Below are positions 8,612 to 19,535 of a stretch of DNA of 64,000 nucleotides, piece after piece; position 1 is the first letter of the stretch; every line of letters begins with the position of its first letter. This stretch comes from Hyphomicrobiales bacterium (lineage in GTDB: Bacteria; Pseudomonadota; Alphaproteobacteria; Rhizobiales; Rhodobiaceae): positions 26,890-90,889 of the forward strand of contig PKTR01000003.1 of the NCBI GenBank assembly GCA_002869065.1. Direction: 5' to 3'. A program made the translations under genes and the position numbers. A model generated the notes under the pieces. It searched no databases. It was not told the origin of the DNA and saw only the letters and a list, made by a program, of their open reading frames with translations.

Positions 8612-9466
8612 ATGACCGCCCTGACGATCCGCCCCGCCAACGCCGACGAGTTCGCAACCGCCATAGAGTGGGCGGCCGGCGAAGGCTGGAACCCGGGCCT
8701 CGACGACCTGCCCGCCTTTCATGCCGCCGACCCGGCCGGCTTCCTGATGGGGTTCCTCGACGGCGAGCCGGTCTCCTCGATCTCCGTCGTGCGCTACGGC
8801 GCTACGTTCGGTTTTCTCGGTTTTTACATCGTCCACCCGGACCATCGCGGCAGCGGCATCGGAATTGCGACCTGGAACACCGGCATGACCCATCTCAAAG
8901 GCCGCACCATCGGCCTCGACGGCGTGGTCGCCCAACAGGACAACTACCGAAAGAGCGGCTTCGTGCTCGCCGGCCGCAACATCCGCTTTGCCGGCATCCC
9001 GACCGCACTGCCAGACAAAACGGTTCCGGTCAGGCTGGCGAGCGCTGCCGACGCGCAAGCCCTCATCGCCTATGACCGCCGGTTCTTTGCCGACGATCGT
9101 ACCGCCTTCATCCGCGCCTGGGCCGCCCCGCCCACGCCGGCACGGCGCACAACGGTACTGGCAGAGCGCGATGGCGAGATCTCCGGCTACGGCGTCATCC
9201 GCCCGTGCCGCGAGGGTTACAAGATCGGACCGTTATTTGCCGACGACGCGGAAAGCGCGAAATCCATCCTCGCCGCGCTCGTCAAAACCCTGCCGGCTGG
9301 AGTGACCATCGTTCTCGACCCGCCTGAGGCCAACGCCGCCGCGGTCGCCCTTGCCGAAAGCCTCGGCCTTGAAAATGTCTTTGAAACCGCCCGCATGTAT
9401 CGCGGGCCGGCGCCCGACCTGCCAATGGCGCGAACCTTCGGCATCACCACCTTCGAACTCGGCTGA
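8612..9466 (+). CDS. Two-domain GNAT acetyltransferase
   Basis: About 284 residues. The N-terminal half is a GNAT fold (FYIVHPDHRGSGIGIATWN is the acetyl-CoA loop; QDNYRKSGFVLAG is the typical C-terminal strand). The C-terminal half resembles the second domain found in YitH/HolE-type GNAT proteins. ATG 8612 is chosen because CGGAGATTGCGGGAC precedes it; an in-frame TTG lies 9 bases earlier. It trails the importer operon by 45 bases and may be its last gene. Acceptor substrate unknown. Confidence 0.85.
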   Translation: MTALTIRPANADEFATAIEWAAGEGWNPGLDDLPAFHAADPAGFLMGFLDGEPVSSISVVRYGATFGFLGFYIVHPDHRGSGIGIATWNTGMTHLKGRTIGLDGVVAQQDNYRKSGFVLAGRNIRFAGIPTALPDKTVPVRLASAADAQALIAYDRRFFADDRTAFIRAWAAPPTPARRTTVLAERDGEISGYGVIRPCREGYKIGPLFADDAESAKSILAALVKTLPAGVTIVLDPPEANAAAVALAESLGLENVFETARMYRGPAPDLPMARTFGITTFELG

Positions 9467-9487
9467 TCGGCCAGGAACCCACACGTG

Positions 9488-9519
9488 AAAAACCCGGACC
9501 GGCCAATGACGATCCGGGC
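9488..9519 (-). terminator. Probable Rho-independent terminator
   Basis: On the minus strand a CCCGGA/TCCGGG stem is followed directly by five T residues, 55 bases downstream of the small exported-protein gene that ends at 9575. Confidence 0.55.
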
Positions 9520-9574
9520 AAGACTTCTACGTCACGAAAAATCGTGCGCCAATACTGATTGGGATGCCAACCGG

Positions 9575-10033
9575 CTATTCCTGGAGGCAGCTCTCTTCGA
9601 GAGCAGCATAGGCGTCTTCAAGAACCTTGCCTTCCTCGGATTCCGCGTCGAGGTCGCCGCCGATCATCCAGGCTGCCTCGTATTCTGGGCCGAGATCATG
9701 CATGAAGGCTACCATAGCGTCTTCTTCTGCCGCGATCTTGGCATCGTCGCCGGTATCGTAGGCGGCGTAGAGCGCCTTGCTGTGCGCGCAATAATCGGTG
9801 CGCATCTTTTCGTCGGCCGCAATAGCGGCAAATGCATCGACCGCCGCCCACACGTCGTCGCCGACCGAGCCCGCCGTATCTTCATCAGCGGCCGGCTGTT
9901 CCGCCGGCGCGGCGTCAGGTGCCGCCTGCGTGGCAGCTCCGCCCCCCGCCGCGGGCGCCGCATCCGTTGTCTGGGCCACCCCGAGCGTTGTGGCCGCAAT
10001 CAAAAACACGCCCCCAATGAGCAGTCTCAACAT
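9575..10033 (-). CDS. Small exported protein of unknown function
   Basis: 152 residues from ATG 10033 (an upstream in-frame ATG at 10081 would bury the signal). The N-terminus is a clear Sec signal peptide (MLRLLIGGVFLIAATTLGVA), followed by an Ala/Pro-rich spacer to about residue 50 and an acidic helical domain with two cysteines (TDYCAHSK and EESCLQE) that could pair in the periplasm. I do not recognise the family. It lies downstream of the giant RTX gene on the same strand, 180 bases away. Confidence 0.65.
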   Translation of the reverse strand: MLRLLIGGVFLIAATTLGVAQTTDAAPAAGGGAATQAAPDAAPAEQPAADEDTAGSVGDDVWAAVDAFAAIAADEKMRTDYCAHSKALYAAYDTGDDAKIAAEEDAMVAFMHDLGPEYEAAWMIGGDLDAESEEGKVLEDAYAALEESCLQE

Positions 10034-10213
10034 CAACGTATCCTCTCGTAGCGACATTCGCCCGTTTGCCACCATCGGCAACGGGTCGCTGCATCAGCCG
10101 TTCCGGGCTCCGCCCGATGGCTGCTTCACGAATGTATGAATGCCGAATCCGCCGACAAGTTGGCGGCGGATGAGAGTGCGCGCGAACGCGTCAAAAGACA
10201 ACAACAGAAACAA

Positions 10214-13200
10214 TCACAGTAGGTCCGCGATATCGAAGACGTTGCTGCCGAAGCTGACCTTCTCGACGCCGATGAGGATGTCGGTTCCCAAATTGCCGAC
10301 CGTGTCGACAACACGGATGTTACCGTTGGCAAGTTCGGTGAAGGTGTAGCGACCGGAGCCGCCGACATAAGCCGCGGTATCGACGCCGGCACCACCAATC
10401 AACCGATCGTTGGCAGCGCCGCCGACAAGCACGTCGTTGCCGCCGCCGCCATCGAGCGTGTCGCGACCGCCGCCGCCGACAAGGCGGTCGGCTTGCGCGC
10501 CGCCGAACAGGAGGTCGTTCCCAAGCATCCCGTTCAGCGTATCGGCGCCGACGTCACCGCGCAGCGTATCCGCTCCGCCGCCGCCATTGATCGTATCGCT
10601 GCCGCCGCTGCCGGCCAGATCGTTGTTGCCGCCATTGCCGATGATTCTGTTGGCGAGATTGTTGCCGGTGCCGTCGACGTTGCTCGCACCGATCAGGATG
10701 AGGTCTTCGACATTGGCACCGAGCAGGAAGTTCGCCGACGAGCGGACGACGTCATGGCCATCGCCGGCGTTCTCGACGACACGGTCGTTGGCCCGGTCGA
10801 CGAAATAGACGTCGTTGCCCGCGCCGCCGCGCATCGTGTCGACCCCGGCATCGCCATTGAGCGTATCCGATCCGGCGTCGCCAACCAGAAAATCATTGCC
10901 GCCCTCGCCGCGCAGAACGTCGTTCTGACTGCCGCCATCCATCCGGTCGTTTCCGTTACCGCCGAATATCGTATCCTTGCCGCCACTGCCCTGGAGCGTG
11001 TCGTTGCCGCCCTCGCCGCGCAGTTCGTTGTGGCGACCATTACCTGTGATCGCATTGGCCGCGTTGTTGCCGGTCCCGTCGATGTTGCCGGCACCCGTCA
11101 GGATGAGGTCTTCCACATTTGCGCCAAGGACGTAGTCAACCGACGAACGGACAACGTCATGGCCATCGCCGGCGTTCTCCAGGGCGCGATCGTTGCTCTG
11201 CGCGACGAAGTAGGTATCGTCTCCGCTGCCACCGCGCATCGTATCGACTCCGGCATCGCCGTTCAGCGTATCCGCCCCGGCTCCGCCGACGAGGAAATCG
11301 TTGCCGTCATTGCCGCGCAGAACATCGTCCTGAGTGCCGCCGTTCAGCGTGTCGTTTCCTGCGCCGCCAACGAGCGTGTCTTCGCCGGCATCGCCGAACA
11401 GCGAGTCGTTGCCGCCATTGCCGCGAAGTTCGTCCGCGCTGCCGAATCCGCGCAGCGTATTCGCCGATCCCGTGCCTATGATCAGATTGGCCTGGGCGTT
11501 GCCGGTGCCATCGATCGCCCCGCCCAAAAGCACGAGCGTCTCGATATGGGCCGACAGGACGAAGCTCGCCGTCGCCTCGACCCGGTCGTCGCCACCACCG
11601 GCATCCTCGACGACGACATCGCCGGAATCGTCGACGCGATAGGTGTCGTCGCCGGTGCCACCGGTCATGCTGTCGGCGCCCGTGCCGCCGGTCAGCGTAT
11701 CCTTGCCGGCCCCGCCATCGAGCGTGTCGGCACCGGCCGCGCCAGCAAGCGCGTTGTGGCCGGAATTGCCGATCAGCTCGTTTGCCTCTGCGTTGCCGGT
11801 ACCGCTCAGGTTCGCCGCACCGAGAAGGGTCAGGTTTTCGACATCCGCGCCGAGCACGAAGTCGATGGTCGAGCGCACCTCGTCGGTGCCGCCGCTGGCA
11901 ATCTCGGTAACCGTGTCGCCGACATTGTCGACATAGTACGTGTCGTTGCCAACGCTGCCCGACATGGAGTCGGCGCCCGTACCGCCGTCCAGAACGTCGT
12001 CATGGGCGTCGCCGTTCAGCGTGTCGTTGCCGGCGCCGCCCTCGAGCGTGTCGTTGCCATTGTCGCCGTTCAGCGTGTTGTCGCCGTCATTGCCGATCAG
12101 CTTGTTGTCGAACAGGTTGCCCGAGCCGGAACTGTTAGCAGACCCCATCAGCTCAAGATTTTCGACCCCGACCCCGAGCGTGTAGTCCATCAGCGCGGAG
12201 CGAACCGTGTCATCGCCGGCCTGCGCGCCTTCGTTGACCACGTCGTTGGCATTGTCGACAACGTAGACGTCATTGCCGGTGCCGCCGGTCATGTGATCCT
12301 GGCCGGCGCCGCCGTCGAGCGTATCGCTGCCGGCATCGCCATAAAGCGTATCGTTGCCCGAATTGCCGGTCAGCTTGTTATCACTGGTGGTGCCAGCGCC
12401 GTTGCTGTCGCTCGAGGAGGTGAATTCCAGGTTTTCGAGATTGTTCGACAGGCTGAACGATGTCAGTGACGTTTCGACGGTATCTGTGCCGTCGCCGAAG
12501 GACTCCGTGATCGTGTCGGACACGTCGTCGACAATATAGCGGTCGTCGCCCGCGCCGCCCGACATGCTGTCCACGCCGGTACCGCCGTTGAGCGTGTCGT
12601 TGCCCTGACCGCCGACAAGCGTATCGTTGTCGGCGCCGCCTTCCAGCTCGTCGTTGCCGTTGCCGCCATCGAGTTCGTCGGCGCCATCGTCGCCCTGCAG
12701 CGTATCGGCACCGCCATTGCCGGAAATCGTATCGGCGCCTTCAGCGCCCGTGAGATGGTTGGCCCCCGAATTGCCGATGATCACGTTGGCGACGACAGAA
12801 CCGTCGCCGTCGATATCCGCGGTGCCGATCAGCGTCAGGTTCTCAACGCTGCTGATCGTGTCGAGAGAAAAGCTGATCGAAGCCTCGATCGTATCGTTGC
12901 CGCTGTATTCGCCCTCGATGCTGTCGTTGACGTTGTCGATGACGTAGACGTCGTCGCCGTCACGGCCGGACAGCGTATCGGCACCGGCACCACCGTCGAG
13001 CCGGTTGTTGCCGGTATTGCCGGCGATGTAGTTGTCGCCGCTGTTGCCGGTGCCATCGATATTGCTGGTGCCGGTCAGCAGGTACAGCGCCTCGATGTTC
13101 TCCGACAGGGTGAAGGACACCGAGGTGGTCACATAATCGTAGCCTTCATTGGCGTTCTCGGTGACCGTGTCGCCCGCATCGTCAACGGTATAGGTGTCAT

Positions 13201-16200
13201 TGCCGTCGCCGCCGACCATGCTGTCGGCGCCGGCCTGACCGAGCAGCGTATCGTCGCCGTCACCACCGATCAGCGTGTCGTTGCCGTCATCGCCGCGAAG
13301 GTCGTTGTTGCCGATATTGCCGGTGATCAGATTGTCTTCGGTGTTGCCGGTCCCGTTGAAATCGCCGCTGCCGGTCAACGTGAGGTTTTCAACATAGTCC
13401 ATGCTGGTGAGGAAAAGCGTGGCCGAACTGATGACCGTGTCCGTGCCCTCACCGGCATATTCGTAGATCGATTCCGTCGCGCTATCGACGTAGTAGACGT
13501 CGTCGCCGGCACCACCGTAGTAGCCGTCCGATCCCGCCCCACCGTCGAGCGTGTTGTTGCCGCTGTTGCCGAAGAGAACGTTGTTGGCGCTGTTGCCCGT
13601 GCCGGTCAGATCAGCGGTCCCGGTCAGCTGCAGTCGTTCGAAATTGGCGCCGAGCGTGAAACTCCGGTTGATGATGACCGTGTCGTAGCCTTCATTGGCG
13701 TTTTCGGTGATGACGTCGTCGAGCGAATTGACGACATAGGTGTCGTTCCCGTCGCCGCCGGCCATCGTGTCTGCACCGGTGTCGCCGTCGAGAACGTTGT
13801 TGCCGGAATTGCCGGTCAGCACGTTGTCGAGGCTGTTACCTGTGGCGTCGACGCTGAAGGTCCCGATTAGTTCGAGGTCCTCGACATTGGCCGAAAGCGT
13901 ATAGGTCGCCGTGGACTGAACAGTGTCATCGCCCTGCCCGGCCAGTTCGACGACAACATCGTTTGTGTTGTCGACGACATAGACATCATCGCCGGTGCCG
14001 CCCACCATACTGTCGGCGCCGGCGCCGCCATCGAGCGTATCATTGCCGCCATTACCCACCAGCGTATCGTCGCTCGACCCGGCATCGAGATTGTTGTTGC
14101 CGGAATTGCCGGTCAGCGTATTGGCGTTGTTGTTGCCGGTGGCATCAATGTTGCCGGTGCCGGTCAGCGTCAGGTTCTCGACGTGAAGATCGATCTCGAT
14201 ACTGAACGTGACCGACGCCTCGACCGTGTCGTCGCCCTCGCCGGTCAATTCGCCGATCTGATCGCCCGCATCGTCGACGATATAGGTGTCGTCGCCGGTG
14301 CCGCCCTGCATGTTGTCGGCGCCGGTTCCACCGTTGAGCGTATCGTTGCCGCCCTGGCCGTAGAGCGAGTCGACACCGCTGCCGCCATTCAGCGAGTCGT
14401 TGCCCTCGCCGCCATAGAGCGTGTCGCCACCGCCCGCGCCCGACAGGGTATTGGCGCCCGAATTGCCGGTAATTGTGTTCGCTTCGCCATTGCCGGTGCC
14501 GTCGATATCCGCGGTCCCGGTCAGCTCGAGATCCTCGACATTGGCCGACAGCGTATAGCTCGCCGACGCTTGGACGGTATCCGTGCCCTCGGCCGCATTC
14601 TCGGTGACGACATCGCTCGTATTGTCGACGATATAGGTGTCGTCGCCGTCTCCGCCGATCAGCGTATCGACGCCCGCGCCACCATCCAGCGTATTGGCAG
14701 CCGCATTGCCGGTGATCGAGTTGTCGGATGCGTTGCCGACCAGCGTCGACGTGTTGGTTCCCGTCTGGATGAGGTGTTCGACATTGGCCGAAAGCACGTA
14801 GCCGTAAACCGACTGCACCGTGTCGTCGCCACCGCCGATACCTTCGGTCACGACATCGGAGCCGCCGGCGATATAGGTATCGTTGCCATCACCGCCGACG
14901 AGCGTATCGGTCCCGCCCGATCCGCCGCTCAGGACGTTGTCTCCGGAATTGCCGGTGATGAGATTGCTGGCGTTGTCGCCGGTCGCGTCGATATTCGCCG
15001 TGCCGAGCAGGGTCACGTTTTCGATGTAGCTGTTGCTGCCGAGCGCGATCGTGATCGTGCTCAGAATCGTGTCCGTACCCTCATTGAAGTTCTCGTCGGC
15101 GACGTCGCCCGCGTTGTCGACGTAATAGGTGTCGTCGCCCTCGCCGCCCGTCATTGTGTCGGCGCCGACCCCACCATCGAGCGTGTTGTTACCCGAATTG
15201 CCGACCAGCGTGTTGTCGGCGGAATTGCCAGTCCCCGAAAGGTTGGCCGTGCCGGTCAGCTCCAACCCCTCGACATTGGCGCCTAGCGTATAGTCGAAGC
15301 TTGCCTGAACCGTATCGGTTCCTTCGCCCACACCCTCGGTGACGACGTCGCCGGCATTGTCGACCACATAGGTGTCGTTGCCGAGCCCGCCGACCATGGT
15401 GTCGGCGCCGGCCCCGCCATCGATGATGTTGTCGAACTGGTTGCCGGTGATGTGGTCGTCGCCGGAGCTGCCGGTTCCACTCAACACCGCGCCGCTGTTG
15501 TAGAACACCATGTATTCCACATTGTCAGCGAGCGTCATGCCGTTCGCATAGGCCTCAAGCGTGTCGATGCCGGCACCAGCAGCCTCGATGATCGTATCGT
15601 TGATGCTGGCCCGATAGACGTCATTGCCGGTACCGCCCTGCAGGAGATTGGTACCGCCCTGGCCGCGTAGCGTATCGTTGCCGCTGCCGCCGAAGATGGT
15701 GTCGTTGCCGGTGCTTCCTGCACCGCCATCGAGGGAGTCGTTGCCGGCGCCGCCGAACAGCGAGTCGCTGCCGTAACTGCCGTCGAGCGTATCGTCGTTG
15801 TCGCCGCCATAAAGAACGTCGTCGTGATTGCCGCCGTTGAGGCTGTCGTTGCCACCGTCGCCATAGAGCGTGTCGGCGCCGTTCAGCCCGTTCAGCGTGT
15901 CGCCAAAGGCTCCCCCGCGGATCACCTGATCGGCATTTCCGCCCGACCGCGTCACGGCGGTCGTCGGCGCACGGCCGTAGACAACATAGGCAGCGCCGGC
16001 ACCACCGTTCGCATTCGAGCCGCCGACGATGAGATCGTCGAAGCCGTCATCATTGACGTCGCCGGCAGTCGACACCGAACTGCCGGAAAGGTCGCCCGCC
16101 GCAACGCCATCGAGGCGGAATCCGTTGGTGCCGTTCAGCGTGGAAAGGTCAAGGCTGAGCGTCGAGCCATACCCGCTACTGCCGAAGACGACATAGGCGG

Positions 16201-17449
16201 CGCCTTCGTTACCGAGCCCATTGGGATCGGCTTCGGTTCCGCCGACGACGACATCGTCGAAGCCGTCGCCATTGAGATCGCCGGCCGTCGAAACCGAAAC
16301 GCCGGCCAGATCGCCGGAGCCGATGCCGTCGAGCCGGAGGCCTTCGGAGGCGGTCAGCGCAGCAAGATCGTAGGACGCCGAATAGCCGGAAGCCTTGCCG
16401 AAGATGATGTAGGCGGTGCCGCTCGCGGTATCGCCCGGCGCCCCGATGATCAGGTCGTCGTAGCCGTCGCCGTTGAAGTCGCCTGCCGAGGACACCGACA
16501 TGCCGGCGAGATCAGTCGCACCGGCCCCCTCGATCATGAAGCCGTTGGTGCCGTTGAGGCTCGACAGATCCATATCGGCGGAATAGCTCGACGCGCCGAA
16601 CACCACATAGGCCGCGCCTTCGACGGTCCCGCCCGGATCGGCCGACGGCGCGCCGATGATGAGGTCCGCCTTGCCGTCGCCGTTGATGTCGCCCGCCGAA
16701 GAGACCGAGGCGCCCGTTTCGTCGCCGCCGGCAACGCCATCGAGCCGGAACCCGTTGCTGCCGTTCAGCGACGAAAGGTCGAAGTCGAAGGAAAAGCCGC
16801 CGCCGTTGCCGAACACGACATAGGAAACGCCCTTGTCGGCCTTGCCATCGACATCGAAGGTCGGCGCGCCAATGATGAAGTCGTCGATACCGTCGCCATT
16901 GACGTCGCCGGCGCCCGAAACCGTCAGATCCGAGACATCGTCGAGCACGCTGTCGATCAGGCGGAATCCGTCCCCGGTTCCCAGGTCGAGATAGCTGAAA
17001 TCCTTCGGAAAACCGGAATCGTTGCCATACACAACGTAGGTGTAGCCGCCGTTGTTGCCGGAACCGGACGCCGCGACCGGCTCGGTGACGGCAAAATCGT
17101 CGATGCCGTCCTTGTTGACGTCGCCGATACCCGAGACCGAAAAGCCGCTCGAGGTCAGGTCATCGATACCGTAGATGACGAAGCCGTTGCTGCCGTCGAG
17201 CGACGCCAGATCAATGGGACCGCCGAAGCCGCCGGACTGGCCGTAGACGACATAGGTGAGGCCGGAATCCGTGCCGTTATCGTCGGCACCGGGCGCGCCG
17301 ATGATGATATCGGCAATGCCGTCACCATTGATATCGCCGGCATAGCTGACCGAATAACCGGTCAAGTTCCCGCCCGCCGTACCGTTTATCGTGGCACCGG
17401 TCGAGGAGCTGAGCGAAGACAAGTCGATTGTCGCAGTAAAATCGGCCAT
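10214..17449 (-). CDS. Giant FG-GAP/RTX calcium-binding secreted protein
   Basis: 2411 residues, rich in Asp, Gly, Asn and Thr, without cysteine or an N-terminal signal. Residues 1 to about 490 hold seven FG-GAP (integrin-alpha-like) repeats, each with a D-x-N-x-D-G-x-x-D calcium loop such as [20 protein letters not shown]. From about residue 500 to the end come hemolysin-type GGxGxDxLxG nonapeptides built into about 17 longer modules. The C-terminus ([18 protein letters not shown]) is typical of type I secretion substrates. It should leave the cell unfolded through a type I exporter and fold in external calcium as an adhesin or matrix protein. No type I exporter is in the window. Upstream is a weak RBS (AAGAGAAA). 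Confidence 0.9.
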   Translation of the reverse strand: MADFTATIDLSSLSSSTGATINGTAGGNLTGYSVSYAGDINGDGIADIIIGAPGADDNGTDSGLTYVVYGQSGGFGGPIDLASLDGSNGFVIYGIDDLTSSGFSVSGIGDVNKDGIDDFAVTEPVAASGSGNNGGYTYVVYGNDSGFPKDFSYLDLGTGDGFRLIDSVLDDVSDLTVSGAGDVNGDGIDDFIIGAPTFDVDGKADKGVSYVVFGNGGGFSFDFDLSSLNGSNGFRLDGVAGGDETGASVSSAGDINGDGKADLIIGAPSADPGGTVEGAAYVVFGASSYSADMDLSSLNGTNGFMIEGAGATDLAGMSVSSAGDFNGDGYDDLIIGAPGDTASGTAYIIFGKASGYSASYDLAALTASEGLRLDGIGSGDLAGVSVSTAGDLNGDGFDDVVVGGTEADPNGLGNEGAAYVVFGSSGYGSTLSLDLSTLNGTNGFRLDGVAAGDLSGSSVSTAGDVNDDGFDDLIVGGSNANGGAGAAYVVYGRAPTTAVTRSGGNADQVIRGGAFGDTLNGLNGADTLYGDGGNDSLNGGNHDDVLYGGDNDDTLDGSYGSDSLFGGAGNDSLDGGAGSTGNDTIFGGSGNDTLRGQGGTNLLQGGTGNDVYRASINDTIIEAAGAGIDTLEAYANGMTLADNVEYMVFYNSGAVLSGTGSSGDDHITGNQFDNIIDGGAGADTMVGGLGNDTYVVDNAGDVVTEGVGEGTDTVQASFDYTLGANVEGLELTGTANLSGTGNSADNTLVGNSGNNTLDGGVGADTMTGGEGDDTYYVDNAGDVADENFNEGTDTILSTITIALGSNSYIENVTLLGTANIDATGDNASNLITGNSGDNVLSGGSGGTDTLVGGDGNDTYIAGGSDVVTEGIGGGDDTVQSVYGYVLSANVEHLIQTGTNTSTLVGNASDNSITGNAAANTLDGGAGVDTLIGGDGDDTYIVDNTSDVVTENAAEGTDTVQASASYTLSANVEDLELTGTADIDGTGNGEANTITGNSGANTLSGAGGGDTLYGGEGNDSLNGGSGVDSLYGQGGNDTLNGGTGADNMQGGTGDDTYIVDDAGDQIGELTGEGDDTVEASVTFSIEIDLHVENLTLTGTGNIDATGNNNANTLTGNSGNNNLDAGSSDDTLVGNGGNDTLDGGAGADSMVGGTGDDVYVVDNTNDVVVELAGQGDDTVQSTATYTLSANVEDLELIGTFSVDATGNSLDNVLTGNSGNNVLDGDTGADTMAGGDGNDTYVVNSLDDVITENANEGYDTVIINRSFTLGANFERLQLTGTADLTGTGNSANNVLFGNSGNNTLDGGAGSDGYYGGAGDDVYYVDSATESIYEYAGEGTDTVISSATLFLTSMDYVENLTLTGSGDFNGTGNTEDNLITGNIGNNDLRGDDGNDTLIGGDGDDTLLGQAGADSMVGGDGNDTYTVDDAGDTVTENANEGYDYVTTSVSFTLSENIEALYLLTGTSNIDGTGNSGDNYIAGNTGNNRLDGGAGADTLSGRDGDDVYVIDNVNDSIEGEYSGNDTIEASISFSLDTISSVENLTLIGTADIDGDGSVVANVIIGNSGANHLTGAEGADTISGNGGADTLQGDDGADELDGGNGNDELEGGADNDTLVGGQGNDTLNGGTGVDSMSGGAGDDRYIVDDVSDTITESFGDGTDTVETSLTSFSLSNNLENLEFTSSSDSNGAGTTSDNKLTGNSGNDTLYGDAGSDTLDGGAGQDHMTGGTGNDVYVVDNANDVVNEGAQAGDDTVRSALMDYTLGVGVENLELMGSANSSGSGNLFDNKLIGNDGDNTLNGDNGNDTLEGGAGNDTLNGDAHDDVLDGGTGADSMSGSVGNDTYYVDNVGDTVTEIASGGTDEVRSTIDFVLGADVENLTLLGAANLSGTGNAEANELIGNSGHNALAGAAGADTLDGGAGKDTLTGGTGADSMTGGTGDDTYRVDDSGDVVVEDAGGGDDRVEATASFVLSAHIETLVLLGGAIDGTGNAQANLIIGTGSANTLRGFGSADELRGNGGNDSLFGDAGEDTLVGGAGNDTLNGGTQDDVLRGNDGNDFLVGGAGADTLNGDAGVDTMRGGSGDDTYFVAQSNDRALENAGDGHDVVRSSVDYVLGANVEDLILTGAGNIDGTGNNAANAITGNGRHNELRGEGGNDTLQGSGGKDTIFGGNGNDRMDGGSQNDVLRGEGGNDFLVGDAGSDTLNGDAGVDTMRGGAGNDVYFVDRANDRVVENAGDGHDVVRSSANFLLGANVEDLILIGASNVDGTGNNLANRIIGNGGNNDLAGSGGSDTINGGGGADTLRGDVGADTLNGMLGNDLLFGGAQADRLVGGGGRDTLDGGGGNDVLVGGAANDRLIGGAGVDTAAYVGGSGRYTFTELANGNIRVVDTVGNLGTDILIGVEKVSFGSNVFDIADLL
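10260..15950 (-). repeat. RTX region with about 17 tandem modules
   Basis: The coding repeats follow a roughly 90-100-residue plan: a beta segment ([16 protein letters not shown]), a GTGN...N.LTGNSGNN turn, one or more GGxGxDTMxGGxGDDTY nonapeptide blocks, then YxVDNxGDxVxE. I counted 17 NVExLxLxG-like segments. Copies are diverged, so this is old modular duplication rather than recent expansion. The minus-strand code leaves very long open frames on the plus strand that are artefacts. Confidence 0.85.
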
Positions 17450-18212
17450 TACGAATCCACATTTCTCTTACGCAAATCGGATCCGCGCGTCGCCCAATAC
17501 GCGGAGCTGCGGCATTTTGACCGCACGTGGCGAGACTAAATAATTAACAAAACGTTTGCACCCGAAAATTGTCCTAAGGGTAACCGTGGCGTCTGTGACT
17601 GTATATTCATCGGAATTCCTCCCCACATCGCGAGAGCAAAGCGGCCGAAACCGACCGCGTCTCCCGCACCAACCCCGCGGGCCACACCCGCCGCGCGAAG
17701 TTGCATCCAATCCCTGTCGTCGAGTGTGGAGGGTGCCGGAAACCGGCGACGTGATCCGCGTCACGGCTTTCCGGTTTTCACCTTTTCGCCGAGTCCCCTC
17801 GCCGAACCTCTCCACGCCGACGCCGCCCACGCATCCGCGCACGGAGTCGAACCGTCACCCTTCGCGGAGCCTAGTGCGGACCGAAAACGCACGCATACCC
17901 CAATCGCAGTAGAACCACGTATCGCCCTGCGCCAACCGTATAGGGCCACGAAAACAGCGCACTACCGCACCCATCAAACTGTCATATGCGAGTGCTATGG
18001 CGGCGATGGAGTTCGGACGACTCGGCCTACAGCATGGCGAGCACGGACCGCGAGCCGGCCCCGGTCACCATGTGCGGCTACCGCGGTTGCGGAAAAGGTC
18101 CCATGGCGGGAACGCACATGCTAAGACGGCTAAAACCGGAAACGATCCGTGCCGCGCACGCCGAAATCGCCGGAGAAACTGACGACCCCCTACCCTCCCA
18201 AGAGGCGCCCTG
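17450..18212. other. Intergenic region between divergent RTX and ugd genes
   Basis: 763 bases with no convincing gene. An AT-rich stretch at 17538-17575 is the likeliest place for the RTX promoter on the minus strand. The plus-strand half is GC-rich; the ugd promoter was not identified. Short open frames here lack ribosome-binding sites and family resemblance. Confidence 0.5.
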
Positions 18213-19517
18213 ATGAAAATTGCAATGATCGGTTCGGGCTATGTCGGCTTGGTGTCCGGCGCCTGCTTCGCGGATTTCGGCCACGACGTCGTCTGCGTCG
18301 ATACCGCCGACGACAAGATCGAGGCGTTGAAGCGCGGCGAAATCCCGATCTACGAGCCTGGGCTCGAAGCCATCGTGAGCGACAACGCCGAAGCCGGACG
18401 GCTGTTATTCACCACCGAACTTGCCAGCGCGGTCGCCGAGGCCGATGCCGTCTTCATCGCCGTCGGCACCCCGTCGCGCCGCGGCGACGGACACGCCGAC
18501 CTGTCCTATGTCTACGCTGCAGCCCGGGAAATCGCGCACGCGGTCAAGGGCTTCACCGTCGTCGCGACGAAATCGACCGTACCCGTCGGCACCGGTGACG
18601 AGGTCGAACGTATCATCGCCGAGGAAAACCCCGATGCCGACGTCGCCGTCGTTTCCAATCCGGAATTCTTGCGCGAAGGGGCTGCCATTGACGACTTCAA
18701 GCGGCCCGACCGCATCGTCATAGGCCTCAATGACGAACGCGCCCGCTCGGTCATGACCGAAGTCTACCGGCCGCTCTATCTGAACCAGGCGCCGCTGCTG
18801 TTCACCAGTCGCCGCACCTCGGAGCTGACCAAATACGCCGCCAACGCCTTTCTCGCCATGAAGATCACCTTCATCAACGAAATGGCCGATCTGTGCGAGC
18901 ATGTCGGCGGCGACGTGCAGGACGTGGCGCGCGGCATCGGGCTTGATGGCCGCATCGGTTCAAAGTTCCTCCACGCCGGTCCCGGCTATGGCGGCTCGTG
19001 CTTTCCGAAAGACACGCTGGCTCTGGTCAAGACCGCACAGGACCACGAAAGCCCGGTGCGCCTCATCGAGACCACCGTCGCCGTCAACGATCTGAGAAAA
19101 CGCGCCATGGGCCGCAAGGTCATCGCGGCGGCCGGCGGCAATGTGCGCGGTAAGAAGGTCGCCATTCTCGGCCTGACCTTCAAACCCCAGACCGACGACA
19201 TGCGCGACAGCCCGGCGATCGCCATCGTGCGAACCCTGCAGGACGCTGGCGCGGCGGTCACGGGTTACGACCCTGAAGGCATGAAAAACGCCCGCGAGGT
19301 GATCGACGGCATGGACTATGCGACCGGCCCTTACGAAGCGGCTTCCGGCGCCGACGCGCTTGTCATCGTCACCGAATGGAACCAGTTCCGCGCCCTCGAC
19401 CTGCCACGCCTGAAGTCGGTGATGAAGGCCCCGGTCCTCGTCGATCTGCGCAACATCTACCGCCGCGACGAGGTCGAAAAGCACGGCTTCGAATATTCCT
19501 GCGTCGGCCGGAGCTAG
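18213..19517 (+). CDS. ugd: UDP-glucose 6-dehydrogenase
   Basis: 434 residues, normal for the family. The N-terminal NAD-binding motif is MIGSGYVGLVSGACFADFGH, the central substrate site includes FLREGAAIDDF, and the catalytic cysteine is C263 in GPGYGGSCFPKDTLAL. The C-terminal domain carries LGLTFKPQTDDMRDSPA. The enzyme oxidises UDP-glucose twice with NAD to UDP-glucuronate for capsule or exopolysaccharide synthesis. Translation begins at ATG 18213. It stands alone, convergent with the chemotaxis receptor gene 18 bases after its stop. Confidence 0.96.
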   Translation: MKIAMIGSGYVGLVSGACFADFGHDVVCVDTADDKIEALKRGEIPIYEPGLEAIVSDNAEAGRLLFTTELASAVAEADAVFIAVGTPSRRGDGHADLSYVYAAAREIAHAVKGFTVVATKSTVPVGTGDEVERIIAEENPDADVAVVSNPEFLREGAAIDDFKRPDRIVIGLNDERARSVMTEVYRPLYLNQAPLLFTSRRTSELTKYAANAFLAMKITFINEMADLCEHVGGDVQDVARGIGLDGRIGSKFLHAGPGYGGSCFPKDTLALVKTAQDHESPVRLIETTVAVNDLRKRAMGRKVIAAAGGNVRGKKVAILGLTFKPQTDDMRDSPAIAIVRTLQDAGAAVTGYDPEGMKNAREVIDGMDYATGPYEAASGADALVIVTEWNQFRALDLPRLKSVMKAPVLVDLRNIYRRDEVEKHGFEYSCVGRS

Positions 19518-19535
19518 AGCGAACGGCGCACGCCG

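Noticed and set aside
10410..17539. Very long plus-strand open frames opposite the RTX gene, up to 658 codons
   Set aside because: They mirror the repeated GGxGxD code on the minus strand; their low-complexity Val/Ala/Arg-rich products have no start signals or family resemblance.
18129..18212. Small frame ending just before ugd as a leader peptide
   Set aside because: No ribosome-binding site and no sign of attenuation; it is probably chance.
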